From Thermoleophilia bacterium UBA5186 (GTDB lineage Bacteria; Actinomycetota; Thermoleophilia; Gaiellales; Gaiellaceae): 7,945 bases of DNA. The stretch is taken from the NCBI GenBank assembly GCA_002413095.1, contig DHWI01000127.1, positions 1 through 7,945 of the forward strand, given 5' to 3'. Of the stretch, positions 1 through 6,481 are shown piece by piece (the first letter of the stretch is position 1; each line of letters begins with the position of its first letter). Both the position numbers and the translations under genes were made by a program. A model generated the notes under the pieces. It had not been told where the DNA came from, did not search any database, and worked only from the letters and a program-made list of their open reading frames with translations.

Positions 1-1
1 G

Positions 2-712
2 CTCGTCGAGGCCGCGCTCGGCGCCGAGTATGAGTTCATCGGCGCGCTGGCAGCGAACTCCGCGACCGAGCACATCCTCGGCCGCTACGGCTTCGCGACG
101 CGAGGGATTCACCGCTGGGTGCGGGTGTTCGACATGGACGCCCTGCGCGAGCTTCTGGCAGGCCGAACCGTCCCCGACGCAGCGTGGGCCGCCTGGGGAC
201 AAACACAGCGCTTGTCCACAGAAAGTGGCTCAGAGCCACAAACTTCGACAATGTCCGGCCCGGGCGTGGCTGCCTGTCGCGACGCGGCGTTCCTCCAATG
301 GCGGTACGCGGAGCACCCGGCGTTTTCCTACGAGCTCCTTCGGGACGCGTCGGGCTTTGCTGCCTACCGGGTCGAGCAGGTGCGTGACTCCCCGGCGAAG
401 GTGATGCGAGTCGTCGACTTCCTGGGCGGGCCCACCCTGGCGCATGGGCTGGCCGAAGCCGCCGAAGCGGCGGGCGTCGTCTTCGCCGACTTCGCCTGCA
501 CCTCCACGCGGTTCGGTGCGCCGCTCGAAGCCGCGGGCTTCCAGCGGGAGGATCGCCTCCCGGCCCAGCTTCCGGGCCGCTTCCAGCCGCTCGACTTCTC
601 CGATCGGCCGATCGTCTCGTGCTTCTGGGCGGCGCCGCGGCTCGGGGTCGACTTCTCGTCCGACGACCTCTACGTGACTCGCGCCGACAGCGACCTCGAC
701 CGACCGAGCTAG
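2..712 (+). CDS. GNAT-like acetyltransferase family protein, 5'-truncated
   Basis: The frame is open from the window edge, leaving 236 visible residues; the true start lies upstream. The visible N-terminal part (about residues 14-50, with NSATEHILGRYGF) resembles the end of a GNAT acetyltransferase fold, where an Asn precedes a helix and a Tyr-Gly-Phe turn. A Ser/Thr/Gln-rich linker (about 64-88) follows. The second half carries FLQWRYAEHP (97-106) and ends in DDLYVTRADSDLDRP (221-235). From memory, such F-x-x-W-R-Y-x-x-H-P and T-x-x-D-S-D-x-D-x-P segments occur in GNAT-like proteins of polysaccharide clusters. No signal peptide or membrane segment is visible. An ATG at 251 lies in frame and could in principle start a shorter protein, but there is no stop before it. 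The stop is 14 bp before the deacetylase gene, so co-transcription is likely. The substrate is unknown; acylation of an amino sugar in the same glycan is a guess from context. Confidence 0.6.
   Translation, partial: LVEAALGAEYEFIGALAANSATEHILGRYGFATRGIHRWVRVFDMDALRELLAGRTVPDAAWAAWGQTQRLSTESGSEPQTSTMSGPGVAACRDAAFLQWRYAEHPAFSYELLRDASGFAAYRVEQVRDSPAKVMRVVDFLGGPTLAHGLAEAAEAAGVVFADFACTSTRFGAPLEAAGFQREDRLPAQLPGRFQPLDFSDRPIVSCFWAAPRLGVDFSSDDLYVTRADSDLDRPS
194..220. other. Inverted pair of DnaA-box-like 9-mers inside the GNAT-like gene
   Basis: TTGTCCACA at 212-220 exactly matches the DnaA-box form favoured in high-GC actinobacteria. TGGGGACAA at 194-202 is its reverse complement with one mismatch. 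The 6-bp arms GGACAA and TTGTCC are separated by 9 nt. A second perfect inverted repeat, GTGGCTC-A-GAGCCAC, lies at 225-239. The stretch is less GC-rich than its surroundings and encodes the linker of the GNAT-like protein. A single perfect box is weak evidence of function, and chance is a real alternative. Confidence 0.25.
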
Positions 713-726
713 GCACGATTCGCGCG

Positions 727-1671
727 ATGGCGCTGCTCGCAGTCGGCTACCACTACATCGCAGAGAAGGCCCCCACCGAGCCGCGTGCGATTTTCCCGGC
801 GACGACGGACGGCTTGCGCGAGCAGCTCGAGCTGCTCGCCCGGACCTATGAATTCGTGTCGCGCGATCGGCTCCTGGCCGCGGTGCGCGGTGAGGGCACG
901 TTGCCCGATCGCGCCTGCGTCGTGACGTTCGACGACGGCCTCCGCTGCCAGTTCGAGCTTGCCGTCCCGGTGCTCGAGCAGCTCGGCGTCCCGGCGATCT
1001 TCTTCGTCTCCGGCAAGCCACTCGCGGAAGGCGCTGCGCTGAGCGTCCACAAGATCCACGCGTTGCGGGAAAGGCTCGACGACGCCGAGCTGCTCGACCG
1101 CCTCCAGGTCTCTGCGGATGCGATCCAGCCCGACGTGGCCGAGGCGCACTACCGCTACGACACGCCCGAGGCCGCACGCGTGAAGTACCTCCTCAACATG
1201 GCGCTGCCTCCTGCCGAGCGCGATCGCGCCGTGGCCGGGGTCTTCGCCGAGGTGTTCCCGGACGAGTCGGGGTTCTGCAGCGAGCTGTACATGAGCCACG
1301 ACCAGGTGGCCGCCCTGCGCGGGTCCGTCGGCGCGCACTCGTACGGCCACGAGCCGCTGACGCTCCTGTCGGCCGAAGAGCTCGACCGCGACCTCGACAG
1401 GCTCACTCGACTCCTCGAGGAGACCGCCGGCGAAGCGATTCTCACGTTCAGCTATCCGCACGGCACACCCGGCACCGTCGACACCCGCGTCGCGCGCACC
1501 CTCGCCGCTCACGGCTACGTCGCGGCGTTCACGATGGAGCGCGCGCTCAACGCCACGCTCGCGGAGCCGCTGCTGCTCGGCCGGCTCGACGCGAACGACG
1601 CTCCCGGGGGCAAGCGCCCGCTCGTAGACGTGCCCGCGGCGCGCACCCGCTACTTCCAGGAGGCGGCATGA
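727..1671 (+). CDS. Polysaccharide deacetylase (NodB homology domain) family protein
   Basis: This is a 314-residue protein of the carbohydrate esterase 4 (NodB) type, which removes acetyl groups from N- or O-acetylated sugars using a divalent metal. Motif 1 is TFDDG (67-71), with D69/D70 as the likely catalytic base and metal ligand. Motif 2 is HSYGH (204-208), giving the two metal-binding histidines. Motif 3 is probably FSYPHG (241-246), in place of the usual R-x-x-x-x-P-Y. About 134 residues separate the aspartates from the histidine motif, much more than the roughly 50 of compact family members; the extra stretch (about 98-190) is mostly predicted helix. No signal peptide is apparent, which suggests cytoplasmic action on a precursor. 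The ATG at 727 was chosen because the preceding in-frame stretch back to 619 overlaps the upstream gene and has no family character. There is no clear Shine-Dalgarno site. The gene overlaps the next one by ATGA, implying translational coupling. Confidence 0.82.
   Translation: MALLAVGYHYIAEKAPTEPRAIFPATTDGLREQLELLARTYEFVSRDRLLAAVRGEGTLPDRACVVTFDDGLRCQFELAVPVLEQLGVPAIFFVSGKPLAEGAALSVHKIHALRERLDDAELLDRLQVSADAIQPDVAEAHYRYDTPEAARVKYLLNMALPPAERDRAVAGVFAEVFPDESGFCSELYMSHDQVAALRGSVGAHSYGHEPLTLLSAEELDRDLDRLTRLLEETAGEAILTFSYPHGTPGTVDTRVARTLAAHGYVAAFTMERALNATLAEPLLLGRLDANDAPGGKRPLVDVPAARTRYFQEAA
1658..1663 (+). promoter_or_regulatory. Strong ribosome binding site for the GT-B gene
   Basis: AGGAGG lies four bases before the ATG at 1668, inside the last codons of the deacetylase gene. 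It fixes the start of the downstream gene and is one of the few good Shine-Dalgarno sites in the window. Confidence 0.75.
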
Positions 1672-3299
1672 CCGCGCTCTCCAGCCTCCCGGAGCGCGTC
1701 CGCCGCAAGGCGGTCCTCGAGCGGGACCTCGCCCGCCTGCGCCGCGAGAGCGGAGACGCCCTCCGTTCGGTCCGCGACGGCGACGGCCCGACTGCGCTCT
1801 TCGTGAGCCTGACCGAGTTCGTCTACCAGCTGAAGCTCGAGGGCATGCTCGGGAAGGCGCTGCAGCTCGCGGGCTGGAAGCCGATCGTCCTGGTCCAGGA
1901 CGACTCCTGGGTGCCGCGGAAGTATCTCGCCGCCTTCGGGATCGAGAGCTTCGCCACGCTCGCTCCCTACCTGGACGACGCCGCGCGCGCCGAGGCGGCT
2001 GCCGCAGCCCGGGAGATCATCGGCGCAAAGCCGGCGCTCGCCGACGTCCGCGACCTCACCTTCCACGGCGCGCGAATCGGCCGCAACATCCTCGCGACCG
2101 TCTCGCGCGCCCTTCACGAGGGAGCGGTCGACCTGGACGACCCCCGCGCGCGAGCCGAGCTCGAGCGCCTGCTCCCGCGCACGCTGGAGGCCACGATCGC
2201 GGCTGAGCGGCTGCTGGCAGACCTCGAACCGACCCTCATGCTGTTCCTCGAGCGGAACTACGCCGCCGAAGCGCCGATCTCGGACGTCGCGCTCGTCCAG
2301 GGCCTCGACGTCGTCCAGTACGTCTCGGGCCCGCAGGACGACACGCTGATCTTCAAGCGCTTCACGCGGGAGACGCGGCGCGAGCATCCACGTTCGCTCT
2401 CGGAGGAGTCGTGGCTGCGGGTGCGCGAGCTTCCCTGGACGCCCGAGCGCGACGCCGAGCTCGACGACGAGTTCGCGAAACGGTACGGCAACGCCTGGGC
2501 GCTCTCACGTCGCATCCAGTCCTGGACGGAGGATCGGCCGCGCGGCGAGGTCATCGCGGAGCTCGGCCTCGACCCGGCCAAGAAGACCGCAGTGCTGTAC
2601 TCGCACATCCTCTGGGACGCGAACATGTTCTACGGGGAGGATCTGTTCGCCGACCAGGAGGAGTGGTTCCTCGAGACTGTGCGCGCGGCGGTGGCGAACC
2701 CGAGCGTGAACTGGATCGTCAAGCTCCACCCGGCCAACGTGTGGAAGCTGAAGCGCGAAAGGATCGAGGGCGCGCGCGACGAGGAAACGGCCATCCGCGA
2801 GGCGGTCGGCGAGCTGCCGGCGCACGTCGCGATCGTCCGCGCCGAGAGCGAGATCTCGACTCGGTCGATCTTCGGGCTCACCGACTACGGGATCACGATC
2901 CGCGGATCGGTCGGCTTCGAGCTGCCGTGCTTCGGCGTTCCCGTGCTGACCGCCGGGACGGGGTTCTACTCCGGGCGCGGCTTCACGATCGACTCGGCGA
3001 CGCCCGAGGAGTACCTCGAGCGGCTGCACTCGATCCAGACTATTCCGCCTCTCGGAGCCGATCAGATCGAGCTCGCGCGACGGCACGCGTGGGCGCTCTT
3101 CCGCCTTCGGCCGACCCCGTTCACGAGCTTCCTCGCGACGATCCGGCCGCTGGAGGAGATGGGGCATCCGCTCGACCACGACGTCGAGATCCGCGTGCGG
3201 ACGCCCGACGAGCTGCGCGGGGCGGCCGATCTGAGGCGGATCGGCCGCTGGCTCACACAGTCCCGCGACCTCGACTATCTCGAGCCGTCCACCGGCTGA
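1668..3299 (+). CDS. Capsule polysaccharide synthesis-type GT-B glycosyltransferase
   Basis: This is a 543-residue cytoplasmic-looking protein with no signal peptide or membrane helix. The N-terminal half (about 42-100) starts like a Rossmann domain, with a beta strand TALFVSL followed by a helix and KPIVLVQDDSWVP. The C-terminal half has the stronger family signs: KLHPAN (352-357), IRGSVGFELP (411-420) and GVPVLTAGTGFYSGRGFT (423-440). The last two form the nucleotide-sugar-binding loop pattern seen in capsule polysaccharide biosynthesis proteins (the KpsC/KpsS-related group, Pfam Capsule_synth) and other GT-B enzymes. KpsC and KpsS use CMP-Kdo. Nearby neuBCA makes a chemically similar CMP-activated keto-sugar acid, so transfer of that sugar is an attractive but unproven role. 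The start is fixed by an AGGAGG site and a 4-nt ATGA overlap with the deacetylase gene. The 3' end overlaps the convergent GT2 gene by 47 bp. The fold class is fairly sure; donor and acceptor are unknown. Confidence 0.72.
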   Translation: MTALSSLPERVRRKAVLERDLARLRRESGDALRSVRDGDGPTALFVSLTEFVYQLKLEGMLGKALQLAGWKPIVLVQDDSWVPRKYLAAFGIESFATLAPYLDDAARAEAAAAAREIIGAKPALADVRDLTFHGARIGRNILATVSRALHEGAVDLDDPRARAELERLLPRTLEATIAAERLLADLEPTLMLFLERNYAAEAPISDVALVQGLDVVQYVSGPQDDTLIFKRFTRETRREHPRSLSEESWLRVRELPWTPERDAELDDEFAKRYGNAWALSRRIQSWTEDRPRGEVIAELGLDPAKKTAVLYSHILWDANMFYGEDLFADQEEWFLETVRAAVANPSVNWIVKLHPANVWKLKRERIEGARDEETAIREAVGELPAHVAIVRAESEISTRSIFGLTDYGITIRGSVGFELPCFGVPVLTAGTGFYSGRGFTIDSATPEEYLERLHSIQTIPPLGADQIELARRHAWALFRLRPTPFTSFLATIRPLEEMGHPLDHDVEIRVRTPDELRGAADLRRIGRWLTQSRDLDYLEPSTG

Positions 3300-4266
3300 C
3301 GAGGCTCCGGAGCCGTCGCCTCACGCCCGCGTACGCGCGCGCGGGAAGCGGCTGCCGGGCGCCCGCGAGCGGGCGCAGCGCGTCGGCGAGCGCGATGGCC
3401 GTCTCGCCGAGTATCCGGACCGGATCGATGCGGTCGACCGGGTGCCGCAGCTCGAACGGGGCGTCGACGGGGTCGTCGACCAGCTCGTCCGTACGAGCGA
3501 AGCCGTAGCCGAGCGCCAGCTTCACGAGCCGCTCGTCCGAGAAGCCCGCGGGATCGAGCGCCTGCGCGAAGTTGTCGCGCCAGTGGCCGCCCAGCGAGTC
3601 CCACCGCTCCGGATTCGCGAGATGGAGGGGCCAGCCGCCGAGGATCTTCGCCCTGACCTGTGCGTTGGAGCGGAACGGATAGTGCGCGAGGGCGAGTCCG
3701 TCGGCCGGCGTCGTGGGCAGCCTCTCGCGCCGGGCGCGATCGACGAGCTCGTGGTTTCCGATCGTGAACTCGACCTCGGGCCGGATGAGCACGGCCGGAA
3801 TGAGGACCTTGCCGAGGGGGTGTCCCTCGTCGCGGGGCCGGCGCCGCATGCGGCGCAGCACGTTGGGCTCGTCCTGCGGGTCGTCCGGCAGAGCCACGTA
3901 CGTGCGCCAGCGGACGAGGCTGACCCGGTCGGACGGAAGCGCTTCGAGTGCCGCCCGCGGATCCCCTCCGTCGGCGGCGACCAAGAACTCGTCCGCGTCG
4001 AGCGGCACAACGAGGTCCGCGCCCTCCGCGACCGCGCGCCGTGCTTCTCGGGCTATAAAGCCCGGCTGGTCGTAGATCGGCTGCGGCTCCCCGACGACCT
4101 CGAGTGGAAGCCCTTCCTCGACGAGCGCCTGCAGGATCGACGCGGTCGCGTCCTGCGAGAAGTGGCACACGACGACGAGCCGGTCGAGGAAAGAAACGTG
4201 ATGGCGGACGAAAGCCTCGATGACGTCTGCCTCGTTCCTGACCGAGCTGACGCCGACGACTCGCAC
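3253..4266 (-). CDS. Family 2 glycosyltransferase (Glyco_tranf_2_4 type)
   Basis: This is a 337-residue protein read from a GTG at 4266. It opens directly with the GT-A strand and loop MRVVGVSSVRNEADVIE, whose VRNE (9-12) is the usual first nucleotide-binding motif. SQDAT (37-41) matches the S-x-D-g-T turn. DADEF (90-94) is the metal-binding acidic motif typical of this GT2 subgroup. IGNHELVD and LAHYPFRS further on also fit the subgroup. No membrane helix is visible; the Arg-rich C-terminus may touch the membrane surface. The frame stays open upstream to 4515, but that stretch lies over neuB on the other strand and lacks family character, so GTG 4266 is preferred. It is the only - strand gene here and diverges from neuB across 72 bp. 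A role adding a sugar to the same surface glycan is inferred; the donor sugar cannot be told. Confidence 0.82.
   Translation of the reverse strand: MRVVGVSSVRNEADVIEAFVRHHVSFLDRLVVVCHFSQDATASILQALVEEGLPLEVVGEPQPIYDQPGFIAREARRAVAEGADLVVPLDADEFLVAADGGDPRAALEALPSDRVSLVRWRTYVALPDDPQDEPNVLRRMRRRPRDEGHPLGKVLIPAVLIRPEVEFTIGNHELVDRARRERLPTTPADGLALAHYPFRSNAQVRAKILGGWPLHLANPERWDSLGGHWRDNFAQALDPAGFSDERLVKLALGYGFARTDELVDDPVDAPFELRHPVDRIDPVRILGETAIALADALRPLAGARQPLPARAYAGVRRRLRSLVSRWTARDSRGRGTV
3298..3317 (+). terminator. Possible weak hairpin just after the block A stop codon
   Basis: A perfect 12-nt palindrome, GGCTCCGGAGCC (3303-3314), is flanked by GAC (3298-3300) and GTC (3315-3317), which could extend the stem past a 2-nt bulge. 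It begins at the stop codon of the GT-B gene but has no T-run. It also lies inside the GT2 coding sequence on the other strand. A terminator role is possible, not shown. Confidence 0.2.
3359..3376. repeat. GC-rich inverted repeat, possible hairpin near the convergent gene ends
   Basis: GCGCCCGC and GCGGGCGC are perfect complementary arms separated by GA, giving roughly a 7-bp stem with a 4-nt loop. It lies about 60 bp past the end of the block A genes and within the 3' part of the GT2 gene. There is no T-tract. It could slow polymerase from either side, or be a by-product of GC-rich Ala/Arg codons. Confidence 0.2.
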
Positions 4267-4273
4267 GGGGGCG

Positions 4274-4279
4274 ATGCTA
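4274..4279 (-). promoter_or_regulatory. Candidate -10 element for the GT2 gene (leaderless)
   Basis: On the - strand the hexamer reads TAGCAT, matching four of six bases of TATAAT. It ends seven bases before the GTG at 4266. Normal spacing puts transcription start at about 4267, so the mRNA would be essentially leaderless. This agrees with the lack of a Shine-Dalgarno site. No convincing -35 is visible. Confidence 0.35.
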
Positions 4280-4297
4280 TTCCGCGCCGAGCAGTCC

Positions 4298-4328
4298 TTA
4301 CAGGTGACTAACCGCACGCGGTTACCAT
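4298..4328 (+). promoter_or_regulatory. Candidate neuB operon promoter
   Basis: TACCAT (4323-4328) matches four of six bases of the -10 consensus. TTACAG (4298-4303) is a rough -35, with a 19-bp spacer that is longer than ideal. Expected transcription start is near 4335, only about four bases before the ATG at 4339. This fits the absence of any Shine-Dalgarno sequence before neuB and suggests a near-leaderless transcript. Confidence 0.35.
4309..4324. promoter_or_regulatory. 16-nt inverted repeat between the divergent GT2 and neuB genes, operator candidate
   Basis: TAACCGC and GCGGTTA are perfect 7-bp complementary arms around a central AC. The repeat lies in the only real intergenic gap of the window, between the possible -35 and -10 of neuB and overlapping the latter. 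That is a standard place for a dimeric repressor to bind and could affect both divergent genes. It lacks the T-run of a terminator. No regulator gene is in the window. Confidence 0.4.
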
Positions 4329-4338
4329 CGCCCGCGTA

Positions 4339-5328
4339 ATGAGCGACGTCTTCGTCATCGCCGAAGCAGGCATGAATCACGACGGCAGCCTCGGCAACGC
4401 GATCCGGCTCGCCGAGGTGGCAGCCGAGTGCGACGCCGACGCGGTGAAGTTCCAGCTCCATGACGCAGAGGCGGAGACCACGCGCGACGCGCCGTCCCCT
4501 CCGTACTTCCAGCACGAATCGCGCTGGGAGTACTTCCAGAGGACCGCCTTCACGGACGAGGAATGGCGAACCCTCAAGGAGGCCTGCGACGCGGCCGGGA
4601 TCGAGTTCCTATGCGCGCCCTTCTCGCTGCAGGCGCTCGAGCGACTCGAGAGTCTCGGCGCGCGGCGATACAAGATCGGCTCGGGCGAGGTGACCAACCT
4701 CGACTTGATCCGCGCCGCCGCCGACACGGGGAAGCCGGTGCTGCTCTCCTCGGGGATGAGCACGTGGGACGAGCTCGACGCGGCTGTCGAGGCGGCCGGC
4801 GAGCACGTCACGGTCCTTCAGTGCACGTCCGAGTACCCCACGCCGCCCGAGCGCGTCGGTCTGAACCTGCTCGCCGACCTGCGCGAGCGCTACGGGAAGC
4901 CGGTCGGGCTCTCCGACCACTCCGCCGGGTCGTATGCCTGCTTCGCCGCCGTCGCCCTCGGTGCGAGCGTCGTTGAGAAGCACTTCACGCTGTCGAAGGA
5001 CATGTACGGGCCTGACGCGGCGCTGGGGCTCGAGCCGTACGAGCTGGAGGAGCTCGTCGACGGCGTGCGGGAGATCTCCACGATGCTGGCCGCAGCCGTG
5101 GACAAGGACGCGGCGGCGGGCGCGCTGGGCGAGATGAAGCGGATCTTCGAGAAGAGCGTCGTGGCGGTCACCGACATTCCCGCCGGGGCCACCCTCGAGC
5201 GCGACATGCTCGCGGCGAAGAAACCGGGGACGGGGATCCCGGCGCGGCGCCTGCCCGAGCTCGTCGGCAGGAAGGCCGCCGCCGACATCGCTGCCGACAC
5301 CGTGCTGACGGAGGCCCATGTCGAGTAA
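4339..5328 (+). CDS. neuB: Nonulosonic acid synthase, NeuB family (sialic/legionaminic-type)
   Basis: This 329-residue protein condenses phosphoenolpyruvate with an N-acetylated hexosamine (ManNAc or a diacetamido relative) to give a nine-carbon keto-sugar acid in the cytoplasm. The TIM-barrel domain carries the family motifs in order: IAEAGMNHDG (7-16), DADAVKFQ (32-39), KIGSGE (112-117), LLSSGMST (135-142), LQCTSEYPTP (160-169), GLSDHS (190-195) and EKHFTL (213-218), followed by GPD (224-226). A C-terminal SAF (antifreeze-like) domain spans about 273-329, with KKPGTGI (294-300) where many homologues have K-R-P-G-x-G-I. Length is slightly below the usual 340-350 residues, mostly at the ends. 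The ATG at 4339 is the only sensible start, and no Shine-Dalgarno site precedes it. It heads the operon and overlaps neuC by 11 bp. Family assignment is firm; whether the product is Neu5Ac, legionaminic acid or another nonulosonate cannot be decided here. Confidence 0.93.
   Translation: MSDVFVIAEAGMNHDGSLGNAIRLAEVAAECDADAVKFQLHDAEAETTRDAPSPPYFQHESRWEYFQRTAFTDEEWRTLKEACDAAGIEFLCAPFSLQALERLESLGARRYKIGSGEVTNLDLIRAAADTGKPVLLSSGMSTWDELDAAVEAAGEHVTVLQCTSEYPTPPERVGLNLLADLRERYGKPVGLSDHSAGSYACFAAVALGASVVEKHFTLSKDMYGPDAALGLEPYELEELVDGVREISTMLAAAVDKDAAAGALGEMKRIFEKSVVAVTDIPAGATLERDMLAAKKPGTGIPARRLPELVGRKAAADIAADTVLTEAHVE
5310..5314 (+). promoter_or_regulatory. Closely spaced ribosome binding site for neuC
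   Basis: GGAGG lies only three bases before the ATG at 5318, inside the last codons of neuB. The spacing is short, but with the 11-bp overlap it supports this start and translational coupling from neuB. Confidence 0.55.
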
Positions 5329-6481
5329 CAGCCAGCGCAAGGTTTGCGTCGTCGTCGGCTCGCGGGCGAACTACTCGTCGATCAAGTCTGCGATGCGGGC
5401 GATCCGCGACCACCCCGAGACCGAGCTCCAGCTCGTCGTCGGCGCGTCTGCTCTCCTCGACCGCTACGGCACGGCGATCGACGTGATCGAGCGCGACGGC
5501 TTCGAGCCGGACGAGCGCGTCTTCATGCTGATCGAGGGCGAGACGCCGGGGACGATGGCGAAGTCGACGGGGCTCGGCCTGCTCGAGCTGCCCACCGCGT
5601 TCGAGCGGCTCCAGCCCGACGTCGTGATCACTGTCGGCGACCGCTTCGAGACGATGGCGACGGCGCTTGCCGCCACCTATATGAACCTGCCGCTCGCGCA
5701 CACGATGGGCGGCGAAGTCTCCGGGAACATCGACGAGTCGATCCGTCACGCGGTGACGAAGTTCGCGCACATCCACTTCCCCGCGTCGAAGGAGGCGGCG
5801 GAGCGGATCGTGCGGATGGGCGAGAACCCCGCGAGCGTGCACACCGTCGGCTGCCCGCGGATGGACCTCGTCGCGGAGACGCTCGCGCAGGACGGCCACG
5901 AGCTCAGCGAGGTCTTCCAGTTCGGAGTCGGCGGCAGCTTCGATCTCGACCGGCCGTTCCTCCTCGTCTCCCAGCATCCCGTCACGACCGAGTACGGCGA
6001 CGGCGAGGAGCAGATCGCCGAGACGCTGCAGGCCGTGAAGGAGGTCGAGCTCCCCGCGATCGTCCTCTGGCCGAACGCCGACGCCGGCTCGGAGGACGTC
6101 GCCCGCGGAATCCGGAAGTTCCGCGAGTTCGAGGACGACTCGAAGCTGCACTTCTTCAAGAACCTGCCGACCGACGACTACATCCGGCTCATGGCCAAGA
6201 CGGCGTGCCTCGTAGGCAACTCGAGCTCGGCGATCCGCGAGGGCTCGTTCATCGGCACGCCGGCGGTGAACATCGGCACGCGTCAGGAAGGTCGCGAGCG
6301 GGGCTCCAACATCATCGACGTCGAGCACGACGGCCGAGGGATCGTCGAGGCGATTCGTGCGCAGCTCGAGCACGGACCGTACGAGCCCGAGCCGATCTAC
6401 GGCGACGGCCACGCCGGCGAACGGATCGCGGACATCCTCTCGCGCGCGGAGATCAACATCCACAAGCGCATCACTTACTAG
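5318..6481 (+). CDS. neuC: UDP-N-acetylglucosamine 2-epimerase (hydrolysing), NeuC/LegG family
   Basis: This 387-residue GT-B-fold enzyme releases UDP from a UDP-HexNAc with inversion at C2, giving the free sugar used by NeuB. Motifs seen are GSRANY (14-19), GDRFET (107-112), AHTMGGE (127-133), IDESIRHAVTKFAHIHF (138-154), VSQHPVTTE (217-225), WPNADAGSE (251-259), VGNSSSAIREG (299-309) and NIGTRQEGRERG (318-329). These residues surround UDP and the hexose in characterised hydrolysing 2-epimerases. The first motif has Asn where NeuC more often has Asp (SRADY); I recall an SRANY subgroup, so this is probably a lineage trait. If the substrate is UDP-GlcNAc the product is ManNAc; if it is UDP-diacetamido-bacillosamine the enzyme would be LegG. 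No dehydratase or aminotransferase for the second route is in the window. The gene ends in TAG directly followed by the GTG of neuA in the same frame. Confidence 0.92.
   Translation: MSSNSQRKVCVVVGSRANYSSIKSAMRAIRDHPETELQLVVGASALLDRYGTAIDVIERDGFEPDERVFMLIEGETPGTMAKSTGLGLLELPTAFERLQPDVVITVGDRFETMATALAATYMNLPLAHTMGGEVSGNIDESIRHAVTKFAHIHFPASKEAAERIVRMGENPASVHTVGCPRMDLVAETLAQDGHELSEVFQFGVGGSFDLDRPFLLVSQHPVTTEYGDGEEQIAETLQAVKEVELPAIVLWPNADAGSEDVARGIRKFREFEDDSKLHFFKNLPTDDYIRLMAKTACLVGNSSSAIREGSFIGTPAVNIGTRQEGRERGSNIIDVEHDGRGIVEAIRAQLEHGPYEPEPIYGDGHAGERIADILSRAEINIHKRITY

Noticed and set aside
619..726. N-terminal extension of the deacetylase to an ATG at 619
   Set aside because: It overlaps the upstream gene in another frame and is Arg-rich with no NodB character; ATG 727 precedes the first family strand.
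230..1177. Long open frame on the - strand over the GNAT-like and deacetylase genes
   Set aside because: Very Arg/Ala-rich, no motifs, and antisense to the TFDDG-bearing deacetylase.
4049..4064. Hairpin CGGGCT-ATAA-AGCCCG with an AT-rich loop inside the GT2 gene
   Set aside because: It lies deep in coding sequence, has no T-run and no neighbouring gene end, and is likely due to codon content.
3442..4311. Long open frame on the + strand opposite the GT2 gene
   Set aside because: No domain signature; the - strand frame has clear GT2 motifs (VRNE, DADEF).
4267..4515. N-terminal extension of the GT2 gene to an ATG at 4515
   Set aside because: The extension lies antisense over neuB and its promoter and has no family character; the GT-A fold begins right at GTG 4266.
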